From contig CP096137.1 of the NCBI GenBank assembly GCA_023213235.1, positions 2,466,908 through 2,530,907 on the forward strand: a stretch of 64,000 nucleotides of DNA. Reading direction: 5' to 3'. The stretch comes from Elusimicrobiota bacterium. Lineage in GTDB: Bacteria > Elusimicrobiota > Elusimicrobia > UBA1565 > UBA9628. Under the pieces are notes generated by a model. That model was not told where the DNA came from. It saw only the letters and a program-made list of their open reading frames with translations, and did no database searches. The position numbers and the translations under genes were made by a program. Below are positions 18,667-27,586 of the stretch, piece after piece (the stretch's first letter is position 1; every line of letters begins with the position of its first letter).

Positions 18667-19649
18667 GGCTCCTCCACCCCTGGGCGCTCGCGCTGTGCGT
18701 CCCCGCGCTCGCGGCGGCCGCGGCGGCGCTGCTGAGACCGCGCGGCGCCCGACTGGGACTGCCGGCGGGGGCAATCGTGCGCGCGCGGCGGCCGACCCTG
18801 CGCGCGCGCGCCTCGCGCGTGGTCCCGCCGGCGCTGCAGGCGGCCGCGCTGTGCCTGATCGCGCTCGCGCTCGCGCGGCCGCAGAAGACGGTCGTGATGG
18901 CCGGCGGCGACGGAGAGGGCATCGACATCGCGCTCTCGATCGACAGCTCGCTGTCGATGCAGGCCGTCGACTTCAAGCCGACGCGTCTCGACGCCGCGAA
19001 GGCGACGGCCCGCCGCTTCGTGCTCGGTCGGGCGCAGGACCGCATCTCGCTGACGACGTTCGGCGGCGCCCCGCTGCTCCTGTGCCCGCCGACGATCGAC
19101 TACGACGCCCTGCTCGGCCGTCTCGACGACCTCTCCTCCGACATGACGCGCGCCGAGGGCACGGCCGTCGGCGACGGCCTCGCGGCGGCGGTCGCGCGGC
19201 TGAAGGACTCCTCGGCCAAGAGCAAGGTCGCGATCCTGCTCACGGACGGGCGCAGCAACACGGGCGTCATCGATCCGCTGACGGCCGCGAAGGCGGCCGC
19301 CTCTTTCGGCATCAAGGTCTACGCGATCGGCGTCGCGAGCAAGGGGGACTCGACGATGACCATCGACGACCCTCGCTACGGGCGAGTGACCGTGCCCGTC
19401 ACCGACGACCTCGACGAGGAGCTGCTCGCCGAGATCGCCCGCCTGACCGGCGGCAAGGCGTACCGCGCGCAGGACGGCGCGGAGCTCAAGGGCGTGTTCG
19501 CCGAGATCGACCGGCTCGAGAAATCCAAGGTCGCGCTGCCGCGCATCACGGCCGTGGGCGACCTGCACGTCTGGCCGCTCGCGCTCGCGCTGGCCCTGCT
19601 CCTGCTCGAGGGCGCGCTGACGGCCGGCCCCCTGCTGAGGTGGCCCTGA
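18663..19649 (+). CDS. batA: BatA-like VWA membrane protein
   Basis: 328 residues. Two N-terminal membrane segments precede a von Willebrand factor A domain with an intact metal-ion site: D-x-S-x-S in SIDSSLSMQ, a Thr in GTAVGDGL and an Asp in LLTDGRSNTG. A membrane helix ends the protein (WPLALALALLLLEGAL). This is the BatA layout. Bat proteins are linked to oxygen or stress tolerance, although the direct activity is unsettled. Overlaps on both sides (GTGA, TGATG) indicate tight translational coupling. Confidence 0.88.
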   Translation: MRLLHPWALALCVPALAAAAAALLRPRGARLGLPAGAIVRARRPTLRARASRVVPPALQAAALCLIALALARPQKTVVMAGGDGEGIDIALSIDSSLSMQAVDFKPTRLDAAKATARRFVLGRAQDRISLTTFGGAPLLLCPPTIDYDALLGRLDDLSSDMTRAEGTAVGDGLAAAVARLKDSSAKSKVAILLTDGRSNTGVIDPLTAAKAAASFGIKVYAIGVASKGDSTMTIDDPRYGRVTVPVTDDLDEELLAEIARLTGGKAYRAQDGAELKGVFAEIDRLEKSKVALPRITAVGDLHVWPLALALALLLLEGALTAGPLLRWP

Positions 19650-21343
19650 TGTTCCGAGCGGCAGGCTGGCTCGGCGCCGCGCCCTTCGTCGTGGCCACCG
19701 TCTGGGCGCTTTCCTACCGCGCGGCGGCTCGCCGCCGCGCGGTGACCGCGGCGCTCGGACGCGAAGAGACGCTGCGGCGCTCGGCCGACGACGCGCCCGA
19801 GCGGCGCGTCCTGCGCGCGCGCCTGCGCCTGGCGGGCGTCGCGCTGCTGCTGCTCTCGCTCGCGGGCCCGCGGCTCGGCGTCGAGCTCGTCGAGACGCGG
19901 GCGGACGCCCGGCAGGCCGTCATCGCCGTCGACGTCTCGCTGTCGATGTCGACGCCCGACGCCAAGCCGACGCGCCTCGAGCGGGCGAAGGCGTCGCTGT
20001 CGCTGCTCGTCGACCAGCTCCGCGGCGACCGGGTCGGCGTCGTCGCCTTCGCGGGGGAGGCGAAGATCGTCTGCCCGCTGACGCAGGACGCCGACGCGGC
20101 CAAGTCCCTTCTCGGCGCGCTCGACGTCGGCTCGATCTCCGTGCCCGGCACCGCCGTGGGCGACGCGCTGCGCACGGCGACGGCGATGCTCGGGCGCTAC
20201 CCGGGCGGCAAGGCCGTGATCCTGCTGACCGACGGCGAAGACCACCGCTCCGACCCGCTCGGCGCGGCGAAGGAGGCCGCGCGCGCGGGCGTGCGCGTCT
20301 ACGCCATCGGGATCGGCACGCCCGAGGGCGAGCCGATCCCGTCGGCCTCCGGCGCCTACCACAAGGACAACAAGGGGAAGACCGTCGTCAGCAAACTCGA
20401 CGAGGCCGGCCTGACGGCGATCGCGCGCGAGACGGGAGGGGAGTACTACCGCGCGACGCCCGGCTCCGACGAGATTTCCGACGTCGCGCGCCGCGTGCGC
20501 GAGCTCGACGCGGCCAAGGGCCTCGCCGGCACCGCCAATATCTGGCGCGACCGCTACGCCTGGCCCGCGGCGGCCGCGTTCCTGCTGCTGCTCCTCGAGC
20601 TGCTCGCCCCGCTTCTGCCGCGCAAGGCGGCGCCGCCGGCGCCGGCCGCGCGCGCCGCGGCCGCGCTTGCGCTGCTGCTCCTCGCGGGCCGCGCGTCCGG
20701 AGCGACGGCCGAGGGCCGTCTGCGCGAGGGCAACCGGCTCTACGGGAAGGAGAAGTATGAGGAGGCGCTCGCGAGCTACGGCGCCGCGGCGGCGAAGCGT
20801 CCCAAGGACGCGCGCGCGCCGTTCAACGAGGGCGACGCGCTGTACCGGCTCGACAAGCTCGAAGACGCGGCGGCCGCGTGGGAGTCGGTCGCGGCGCGCC
20901 CGGACGCCTCGCCCGCGCTGCGCGCGAACGCGCTCTACAACCTCGGCAACGCGCGCTTCCGCGGCCAGGACTTCGGCGGCGCGGTCAAGGCCTACCGCGC
21001 CGCGCTCGGGCTCGCCCCGAAGGACGAGCAGGCCCGGCACAACCTCGCCCTGGCCCTGCTCAAGCTGAAGAACCCTCCGCCGTCCAGCAAGTCGAAGGAC
21101 GACAAGAACAAGGGCAACGACAAGCCCGAGGATAAGGAGAAGAAGCCGGAGGACTCTCCCAAGGGCGGCGGCGGAGCCGAGAAGCCCCCGTCCGAGCCCA
21201 AGTCCCGCCCGCAGGACGCCCTCACCAAGGATGAGGCCGAGCGCGTGCTGCGCGCCGTCTCCGAGCGCGAGAAGCAGGCCCAGAAGGAAGCGCGCCGGGG
21301 ACAACCGGGGCCCGGCAAGCCGCCGCGCGAGGAGGACTGGTGA
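19649..21343 (+). CDS. BatB-BatC fusion: VWA domain plus periplasmic TPR domain
   Basis: 564 residues. The first 330 are BatB-like: two membrane helices and a VWA domain with AVDVSLSMS, GTAVGDAL and LLTDGEDHRSD. A second membrane segment (about 310-355) leads into a BatC-like part with TPR repeats (REGNRLYGKEKYEEALASY, YNLGNARFRGQDFGGAVKAYRAAL). A very charged Lys/Asp/Glu/Pro-rich tail follows. In Bacteroides-type operons batB and batC are separate genes; here they form one frame. The start overlaps the batA stop by one base (TGATG). Confidence 0.85.
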   Translation: MFRAAGWLGAAPFVVATVWALSYRAAARRRAVTAALGREETLRRSADDAPERRVLRARLRLAGVALLLLSLAGPRLGVELVETRADARQAVIAVDVSLSMSTPDAKPTRLERAKASLSLLVDQLRGDRVGVVAFAGEAKIVCPLTQDADAAKSLLGALDVGSISVPGTAVGDALRTATAMLGRYPGGKAVILLTDGEDHRSDPLGAAKEAARAGVRVYAIGIGTPEGEPIPSASGAYHKDNKGKTVVSKLDEAGLTAIARETGGEYYRATPGSDEISDVARRVRELDAAKGLAGTANIWRDRYAWPAAAAFLLLLLELLAPLLPRKAAPPAPAARAAAALALLLLAGRASGATAEGRLREGNRLYGKEKYEEALASYGAAAAKRPKDARAPFNEGDALYRLDKLEDAAAAWESVAARPDASPALRANALYNLGNARFRGQDFGGAVKAYRAALGLAPKDEQARHNLALALLKLKNPPPSSKSKDDKNKGNDKPEDKEKKPEDSPKGGGGAEKPPSEPKSRPQDALTKDEAERVLRAVSEREKQAQKEARRGQPGPGKPPREEDW

Positions 21344-23156
21344 GAACGCTCGCTTCGCTCGTCGCGGTCGCCGCTCTCGCGCTTCTTTCATCGCCCGCCT
21401 CCGCGCTGTCGGTCGGCGCGGAGCTCAGCCGCGCGCGCGTCGACGCGGGCGACCAGCTCGTGCTGTCGGTGACGATCAACGGCTCGGGCAGCGCGACGCC
21501 GCGTCTTCCGGCGATCCCGAACGTCGAGATCTACGAGTCCGGCAAGAGCCAGAGCATGTCGATCATCAACGGGCGCGTCTCCTCGAGCGTCGTCTACACC
21601 TACGTGCTCGCGCCGCGCAAGGCCGGCCGCTACACGGTCCCGCCGATCATCGTCGAGGGCGCGGCGCCGACGGCGCCGCTGCCGTTCATCGTCGACGAGG
21701 CGGAGGCCGAGCCCCTTCCCGCGGCGCCCGCCGCGCCGGCGCCCGCTCCCTCCGCCCCGGCGCCGGCAGGACCGTCCGCCGCCGCGCCCGCGCCCTCCGC
21801 TCAAGGCCCGACGCCCGACGTCTTCGTGACGGCGACCGTCGACAAGCCGCGCGCGTTCGTCAACGAGCAGGTCACGCTCGTCGTGCGCTTCCTGACGGCC
21901 GTGCCGCTCGCCGGCGCGCCGCAGTACGACGCGCCGAAGCTCGCCGGCCTCCTCGCCGAGCCGCTCGGCGCCGAGTCCAACGGACAGACGATCATCGGGG
22001 GCGAGTCTACACCTTCTCGGAGCTCAGGACCGCGCTGTTCCCGGTGCAGGCGGGGGCGGCCTCGATCGGGCCGGCGAACGTGACCGTGCTCGTGCCGCGC
22101 GGCGGTCCCGTCCGCACGGGCGACGACTTCTTCGACCGTTTCTTCAGCATGAGCGCGCCCGAGACGCGCCAGCTCCGCACCGACCCCATCGCGCTCAAGG
22201 CCGACGCGCTGCCTCCGGGCGCGCCGGACGATTTCACGGGCGTCGTCGGCAGCCTGTCGATCGCGACCTCGGTCGACCGCCTCAAGGCGCGCGCGGGAGA
22301 GGCGCTGAACCTCGTCGTGACGGTCTCCGGCACGGGCAACCTGAAGTCTCTCGCCGAGCCGCGAAGGCCGGAGGTGCCGGGGGCGCGCTTCTTCGAGTCG
22401 GAGAGCTCGGTCAAGCTCGAGCTCGCGGGCGACCGGCTCGGCGGCTCGAAGACGTTCAAGACCGTGCTGGTGCCGCGCGCGTCGGGGACCCTGGAGATCC
22501 CGCCGATCTCGATCTCCTACTACGACCCCGCGAAGAAGGCGTACGCGACGGCGCGCAGCGCGCCCATCCGCGTCGCGGTGGCGCCGGGCGACCCGAACGC
22601 GGCGGCGCCGTCGGGCGGCCCGCGCGCGCCCGGCGTGACCGAGGTCGCCAGCGACATCCGCTACCTGAAGGCGCCCGGCGGCGGCTCCGCGCTCGGCGCG
22701 GCGCTCGGCGCCTTCGGCGCTCCCGGCCCGTGGCACGCGCTGCCCGCGGCGTTCCTCGTCCTCGCTCTCGGGCTCGATTGGCGGCGGCGCGCCCGCGCCT
22801 CCGATCCCCTCGGCCTGCGCGCCGGCGAGGCCCGCGCCGCGGCCCTGCGCGCGCTCGCCCGCGCGGAGGCCGCCGGCGACGGCGAGCGCGCGCGCGCCGT
22901 CGCCGCTCTCGCCGAGGCGCTCACGGGCTACCTCGCCGACCGGCTCGGGCGCCCCGAGGCGGGCCTGACGCTCAAAGAGGCGCTCGCCTCTCTCTCCGCG
23001 CGCGGGGCCGCCGCCAGCCTCCCGAAGGTCAAGGCGCTCTGGGACGAGCTCGACCTGCTTCGCTACGCGCCCGTCGGCGCCGACCGCGCCGAGGTCAAGC
23101 GGCTGGCCGACGAGATCCGCGCGCTGACCGCGACGCTCGACAAGGAGGCCCGATGA
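21340..23156 (+). CDS. batD: BatD-like oxygen-tolerance protein
   Basis: 605 residues after restoring one base in the G run at 21997-22001, joining NGQTIIGG to VYTFSELRTALFPVQAG. There is a signal peptide and then repeated immunoglobulin-like beta domains (VGAELSRARVDAGDQLVLSV; VTATVDKPRAFVNEQVTLVV; TSVDRLKARAGEALNLVVTV), as in BatD. An Ala/Pro-rich linker lies at about residues 125-160. A membrane helix (WHALPAAFLVLALGLDW) and a cytoplasmic helical domain end the protein. GTGA overlap with batBC. Confidence 0.85.
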
Positions 23157-23875
23157 TCGCGTTCCTGCTCGCCGCCGCGCTCGCGGTTCCCGCGGGGGCC
23201 GCCGCCTACGACGACGCGAAGGCGGCCTACGACGGCGGAGACTTCGCGCGCGCGGCCTCCGCGTTCGCCGCCCTCGTCGAGGCCTCGCCGCGCGACGCGG
23301 CGCTGCGCTACGACCTCGGAAACGCGCTGCTCAAGGCCGGGCGTCTGGGCCCCGCGACGGCGTCCTACCAGCGCGCCTTCATGCTCGACCCGCGCGACGG
23401 CGACGGGCGGCACAACCTCGACTTCGCGCTGCGCAAGGCGGGCGAGGAGCTCGTGCCCGCCGGCGTCCCGGCCGCGGCCTTCTCCGCCTTCACCGCCTTG
23501 TCGCCGCGCGAGCTCGCGGGGCTGCACTGGCTGGCCGCGTGGACGTTCCTGATCCTCGCCGGCCTGGCCGCGCTGGGAACCGCGCAGCGGCGCGAACGCC
23601 TGAGCGGCGCGCTCTTCGCCGCCGGCGCGGCGTGGCTCGCCTTCGGCTTGTGGTGGGCGGGCCTGCGCGCGCTGCTGCCGCCCGACCTCGCCGTGATCGT
23701 CGCCGCGCGCGCGGAGCTGCGCAACGGGCCCGGAGACCGCTTCAGCGTCGGCTACACGGCGCCGGAAGGCCGCCGCGTGCGCGTCCTGTCGGAGAGCGGC
23801 GGCTGGCTCGAGGTCGGCCTGCTCAAAGAAGGCGTCAAAGGCTGGACCCCCGCCTCCGCCGTCGAGAAGCTCTAG
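23153..23875 (+). CDS. batE: BatE-like TPR/SH3 membrane protein
   Basis: 240 residues. A signal peptide is followed by TPR repeats (YDDAKAAYDGGDFARAASAF, YDLGNALLKAGRLGPATASYQRAF), two membrane helices (LAAWTFLILAGLAAL and LFAAGAAWLAFGLWW) and a C-terminal SH3b-like domain (ARAELRNGPGDRFSVGYTAPEGRRVRVL). This is the usual BatE plan and closes the operon. It overlaps batD by ATGA. Confidence 0.8.
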   Translation: MIAFLLAAALAVPAGAAAYDDAKAAYDGGDFARAASAFAALVEASPRDAALRYDLGNALLKAGRLGPATASYQRAFMLDPRDGDGRHNLDFALRKAGEELVPAGVPAAAFSAFTALSPRELAGLHWLAAWTFLILAGLAALGTAQRRERLSGALFAAGAAWLAFGLWWAGLRALLPPDLAVIVAARAELRNGPGDRFSVGYTAPEGRRVRVLSESGGWLEVGLLKEGVKGWTPASAVEKL

Positions 23876-23897
23876 CTCGCGCGCGGCTTGCCGCGCG

Positions 23898-24168
23898 TGC
23901 GGGCGCGGGCGGCGAAACCGATGCCGCCGGGAACGCTCGCCTGGCGGCTCGCTCTAGATCGTCGCGCGAACGACGACCCAAACGGCGCGACGATCAAGGT
24001 CCCGGCGACATCGGTTTCGCCGCCCTCACCACTCAGCGGTAGGGGCGGCGATCATGCGTCGGCGGGACCTCGATCGACCGCGCGGGGTCCGTCGCGGCGC
24101 GGTCGATCGAGAGCGAGCCTTCCAGGCGAGCGTTCCCGCCGGATGCAAGATCGCCGCCCGCGCCCGCA
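23898..24168. repeat. 271-bp double palindrome (two opposed REP-like hairpins)
   Basis: The 17-bp ends, TGCGGGCGCGGGCGGCG at 23898-23914 and its exact complement at 24152-24168, enclose two hairpins. The first spans 23907-24025 and has the inner stem GATCGTCGCGC/GCGCGACGATC. The second spans 24043-24159 with the inner stem GATCGACCGCGC/GCGCGGTCGATC. Each has a one-sided bulge of about 24 nt, and the two bulges are near complements of each other, so the halves are inverted copies. It lies between batE and a convergent gene. No ORF in it is credible. Confidence 0.8.
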
Positions 24169-24184
24169 TGAATGGTGAGAGACG

Positions 24185-24766
24185 TCAGGGATTGCGAGGC
24201 GTGATCGGGGTGAGGGGGACGGCGGGGGCGGCGGGGGCGGGCTCGGCCGGAGCGGCGGCGGGCTTGGCCTTCGCGATCTTCGGAGTCGGCGGCGGGGAGC
24301 CTTGAACTTCGCGGTCTTGGAGCCCTTCGAGGCCTTGCCCTTCTTGGGCTTGGCGATCTCGGCGCCCTCGACCTTCTTGGGCTCGACGGGAACGGCCGAA
24401 GGGTCCTCCTCCTCGTCTTCGGACGCGGCGGAGACCACGCTGATGACCGGCTTCTCCTTTTTCTTCGGCTCCTCGCCGTCTTCGGAGCCGCCGTCCTCGC
24501 CGGACTTGGCGTCGGAGGGCATCACGGCCGTGGCCCCGCCCGAGTCCTCGGCGGGCGCGTCGGATTCAGCGGGCGCTTCGTTCTGCGCGGCGCCGTCGCC
24601 GGTGTGGCCTTCCTCGGCCGCAGCCGCGGGCTCGCCGTCCTCGCCCTCGGGCGCGGGAGACTTGTCTTCGTGCGCCGGGATGTCCTGGGGGACTCCGGGG
24701 ATCGTCCTGCGCGCGAAGAGAGGCGGCCAGAAGGAGCAGCGGGAGAGCCAGGAGCATGCGCTTCAT
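24185..24766 (-). CDS. Secreted highly charged low-complexity protein
   Basis: About 193 residues once two frame breaks are repaired. A signal peptide (MKRMLLALPLLLLAASLRAQ) is followed by an acidic Glu/Asp/Ala/Pro-rich stretch, a Lys-rich stretch (EPKKVEGAEIAKPKKGKA) and a Pro/Ala-rich tail (TPKIAKAKPAAAPAEPAPAA). One break lies near the CCCC complement of 24697-24700 and needs two bases added or one removed. The other, at 24294-24297, needs one base. No domain is recognised; such proteins often sit in the periplasm or bind the cell wall. The start follows a -10 box by 7 nt. Confidence 0.6.
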
Positions 24767-24773
24767 GGGTCGA

Positions 24774-24779
24774 ATTGTA
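24774..24779 (-). promoter_or_regulatory. -10 box (TACAAT) for the charged secreted protein
   Basis: Read on the minus strand, TACAAT ends 7 nt before the ATG at 24766. It is divergent from the fur promoter. Confidence 0.5.
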
Positions 24780-24805
24780 GCACGGGCGGATCACTAAAAT
24801 ATTGC

Positions 24806-24811
24806 TAATCT
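24806..24811 (+). promoter_or_regulatory. Candidate -10 box (TAATCT) for fur
   Basis: TAATCT ends 7 nt before the ATG at 24819 in a locally AT-rich stretch. An overlapping TATAAG (24811-24816) is an alternative but would lie only 2 nt from the ATG. Confidence 0.4.
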
Positions 24812-24818
24812 ATAAGGG

Positions 24819-25295
24819 ATGAGAGAGCTCATCGTCCACGGCAGCGGGCGCGACGCGGAGCACGCCGACAAGGTCGTGCGCGTCTTCACCCAGCACCTCG
24901 CGGCCAACGGCCTCAGGCTGACGGGGCAGCGCCGGCTGATCCTCGACCAGCTCCTCAAGGCCGACCACCACCTGAGCCAGGACGAGATTTATCTCGCCTT
25001 GCGCCCGCGCGGAGTCGGCCGCGCCACGGTCTTCCGCACCCTCAAGACGCTGCAGGAGTGCGGCCTCATTTCGCCCGTCATCGGGCGCGACGGCACCTCG
25101 CGCTTCGAAGTCGAACTCGACCGGCCGCACCACGACCACCTGATCTGCGTGCAGTGCGGGCGCATCCAGGAGGTGCGCTGGCCGGCGCTCGAGAGGATCC
25201 AGGACGAGGCCTGCCGCAAGGCGGGCTTCACGCCGAAGTGGCACCGCCACGAGGTGTTCGGGCTTTGCAAGGAATGCGCCAAGAAGCCGGGATGA
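24819..25295 (+). CDS. fur: Fur-family metalloregulator
   Basis: 158 residues. The N-terminal winged helix (NGLRLTGQRRLILDQLLKADHHLSQDEIYLALRPRGVGRATVFRTL, read as successive motifs) is followed by the metal-binding dimer domain. PHHDHLICVQCG has the His cluster and first CxxC, and LCKEC near the end is the second CxxC for structural zinc. Fur proteins repress metal-uptake or peroxide genes. Whether this one senses iron, zinc or peroxide cannot be decided. It overlaps the ASCH gene by ATGA. Confidence 0.88.
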   Translation: MRELIVHGSGRDAEHADKVVRVFTQHLAANGLRLTGQRRLILDQLLKADHHLSQDEIYLALRPRGVGRATVFRTLKTLQECGLISPVIGRDGTSRFEVELDRPHHDHLICVQCGRIQEVRWPALERIQDEACRKAGFTPKWHRHEVFGLCKECAKKPG

Positions 25296-25663
25296 CCGTC
25301 ATGAAGCGCTTCCGTTTCGGCTGGTACGGAGACGGCGGCCTGGGCGAGAAGATGATCCAGGCCATCCTGGCCGGGCGCAAGACCGCGACCGCCTGCCCCG
25401 CCTACGATCCCGAGGACGCCGACCTCAAGGTCGGCGACGACCTCCAGCTCGTCGACAAGCACGGCAACGTGCGCGCCCGCCTCGTCGTGACGATCGTCGA
25501 GCTGCGCTCGTTCGGCAGCTTCAACGACGACCTCGCCCAGCGCGAGGGCGTCACCTTGGCCGAGCTCAAGGAGAAGATGAACTTCGCCAACGGGCGAACG
25601 ATCCGCGACGACGAGGAGATGCGCGTCGTCCACTTCCGCGTCGTGCAGGGCAAGGTGAAATGA
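25292..25663 (+). CDS. ASCH-domain protein
   Basis: 123 residues with the ASCH/PUA-like core. ILAGRKTAT is the family's G-x-K-T motif, followed by LKVGDDLQLVDKHGNVRARLVVTIVELRSFGSF. ASCH proteins bind RNA or hydrolyse modified nucleosides; the specific role here is unknown. It is coupled by overlaps to fur upstream and a 60-residue gene downstream. Confidence 0.7.
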   Translation: MTVMKRFRFGWYGDGGLGEKMIQAILAGRKTATACPAYDPEDADLKVGDDLQLVDKHGNVRARLVVTIVELRSFGSFNDDLAQREGVTLAELKEKMNFANGRTIRDDEEMRVVHFRVVQGKVK

Positions 25664-25842
25664 TGATCGAAAAGAGAAAGACGCTCGCCGCGCTGCAGAC
25701 CGTCGTCGTCGCGCTCGCGCCGCTCGACCCGGAGGCGCGCCGCCAGGTCATGGAGGCGACGCACGCCTTGATCGAGATCGGCGCCGGCCGGAACCAGGGC
25801 CGCGACGCGCGGCCGAAGAAAGGGAAGAAGTCCCGCCGTTAG
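25660..25842 (+). CDS. Small basic protein of unknown function
   Basis: 60 residues: one amphipathic helical region (TLAALQTVVVALAPLDPEARRQVMEATHALIEI as two helices) and a Lys/Arg-rich tail. The start is at 25660 or 25663 (adjacent ATGs), overlapping the ASCH stop. It is followed 1 nt later by miaB. No family recognised; the operon position supports it being real. Confidence 0.55.
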   Translation: MMIEKRKTLAALQTVVVALAPLDPEARRQVMEATHALIEIGAGRNQGRDARPKKGKKSRR

Positions 25843-25843
25843 C

Positions 25844-27118
25844 ATGCGCCTCCACGTCGTCACCTTCGGCTGCCAGATGTCCGTCGCCGACGGCGAGGAG
25901 CTCGCCTCGCCGCTGAAGGGGCGCGGCTTCACCGCCGTGGCCGAGCCGGACGCCGCCGACGCGATCGTGCTCAACACGTGCACGGTGCGCCAGCACGCCG
26001 AGGACAAGGCGCTCTCGCTGATCGGCCGCCTGCGCGCGTGGAAGGAGGAGCGCCCCGAGCGCGTGCTCATCGTCGCGGGCTGCGCGGCCGAGCGCCTCGG
26101 CCCGTGGATCCAGGAGCGCTTCCCCTACGTCGACCTCGTCGTCGGCGCGAAGTCCATCGAGGACTACCCGAAGGTCGTCGAGCAGGCGCTCGGCGCGCGC
26201 TTCGACGCGCTGGCCGAGACCGCGGCCGCGTTCCCCGCGGCCGCCGCGCCCGACAAGCCCACCGGCTGGCAGTCGCCGCATTCCGCGTTCGTGACGATCA
26301 TGCGCGGCTGCAACTACTCGTGCTCGTACTGCATCGTGCCCGCGGTGCGCGGCCGCGAGCTGTACCGGCCGTACGAGACCGTGATGGCCGAGGCGCGCGC
26401 CAAGGTCGCGATGGGCGCCAAGGAGATCACTCTGCTCGGGCAGACGGTGAACAGCTGGGCCGCGGACGGCCTGAAGTTCCCGGATCTCCTGCGCCGCGCC
26501 GGCGCGATCGAGGGGCTCGAGCGCCTGCGCTTCGAGAGCCCGCATCCCCACTTCGTGACCGACGAGATGATCGCGGCGATGGCCCAGACGCCGGCCGTCT
26601 GCGAGCAGCTGCATCTGCCCGCCCAGAGCGGCTCCGACCGCCTGCTCAAGCTCATGCGCCGCAACTACGATTCGGCCTCGTTCCTCGCGAAGGCGCAACG
26701 CCTGCGCGCCGCGATCCCGCGCGTTGAAGTGACGACGGACATTATCGTAGGATTCCCGTCGGAGACCGACGACGATTTCGAGCGCACGCTCGACCTCGTC
26801 CGCGCGCTCCGGCCTTCGTGGTCGTACACGTTCAAGTACTCGCCCCGCGAGGGGACCGAGTCGGCGGGAATGCCGGACGACGTGCCCTCCGCGGTGAAGG
26901 AAGAGCGCCTCGCGCGCCTCAACGAGGTCTGCGACGCTTTGACGGAAGAAGCGCTCGCGAAGCGAGTGACGACGACGGTCGAGGTTCTGGACGAGACGGG
27001 CGGATTCGGACGGACGCGGGACGGCTTCAAGGTCTCGTGGGGCGGCGCGACGGCGGGGAAGATCGTCCCCGTCAGGATCGCGTCGACGAGCAAGAGGATT
27101 TTGAGAGGGGATTCATGA
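25844..27118 (+). CDS. miaB: tRNA-2-methylthio-N6-dimethylallyladenosine synthase MiaB
   Basis: 424 residues. The N-terminal cluster domain has the three Cys motifs TFGCQMS, NTCTVR and VAGCAAE. The radical-SAM motif is CNYSCSYC, and a TRAM domain ends the protein. MiaB adds a methylthio group to i6A37 in tRNAs that read UNN codons. miaA, which makes i6A37, is encoded two genes downstream, so both enzymes of the pathway are in one operon. The first Cys is followed by MS where MN is more usual. Confidence 0.92.
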   Translation: MRLHVVTFGCQMSVADGEELASPLKGRGFTAVAEPDAADAIVLNTCTVRQHAEDKALSLIGRLRAWKEERPERVLIVAGCAAERLGPWIQERFPYVDLVVGAKSIEDYPKVVEQALGARFDALAETAAAFPAAAAPDKPTGWQSPHSAFVTIMRGCNYSCSYCIVPAVRGRELYRPYETVMAEARAKVAMGAKEITLLGQTVNSWAADGLKFPDLLRRAGAIEGLERLRFESPHPHFVTDEMIAAMAQTPAVCEQLHLPAQSGSDRLLKLMRRNYDSASFLAKAQRLRAAIPRVEVTTDIIVGFPSETDDDFERTLDLVRALRPSWSYTFKYSPREGTESAGMPDDVPSAVKEERLARLNEVCDALTEEALAKRVTTTVEVLDETGGFGRTRDGFKVSWGGATAGKIVPVRIASTSKRILRGDS

Positions 27119-27579
27119 CCGAGAAGAAGACCGGGGCCGAGCGCCGCAAGCACCGCCGCTTCAGCGTCGTCGAGGGCATGGTCGAGCCGATCACCCTCGA
27201 ACTCGAGGGCCCCGACTCCACGTCGCGCAAGCAGCCCGCGATCATGACCGACCTCTCGGCCGGCGGCATCTCCCTGCTCATGTTCGTCGAGCCGCCTCAC
27301 TCGAAGAGCTTCATGATGACGCTGTCGATCCCCGGGCTCGACGACGTCTCGATCGAGGCCGGCGTCGTGCGCGTGCACCAGAAGGGCGAGACCTACAGCG
27401 TGGGCCTCGCGTTCCGGAAGATCCCGCGCGACGCGCAGAAGCGCATCGAGAAGATGGCCGAGGACAGCGCCGACTGCCAGACGCGCGTCTCGCTCGGCCT
27501 GCCCGACGCGTGCGGCTCCGACTGCCCGTTCCACTCGCTGTTCAGCGGCAAAGCGAAGGCCGCGCGCAAGGCGAAGTAG
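27115..27579 (+). CDS. PilZ-domain protein (probable c-di-GMP receptor)
   Basis: 154 residues. The PilZ motifs are both present: RRKHRRF (the RxxxR element) and DLSAGGISL (the D-x-S-x-G-G element), which bind cyclic di-GMP in this family. A Cys-containing tail (CQTRVSL, then [11 protein letters not shown]) is unusual and might bind a metal. It overlaps miaB by ATGA and sits between the two tRNA-modification genes. Confidence 0.8.
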   Translation: MTEKKTGAERRKHRRFSVVEGMVEPITLELEGPDSTSRKQPAIMTDLSAGGISLLMFVEPPHSKSFMMTLSIPGLDDVSIEAGVVRVHQKGETYSVGLAFRKIPRDAQKRIEKMAEDSADCQTRVSLGLPDACGSDCPFHSLFSGKAKAARKAK

Positions 27580-27586
27580 AGCGCCC

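Noticed and set aside
24185..24766. Fur-regulated promoter shared by fur and the charged secreted protein
   Set aside because: The divergent intergenic region is AT-rich, but I could not find a convincing 19-bp Fur box.
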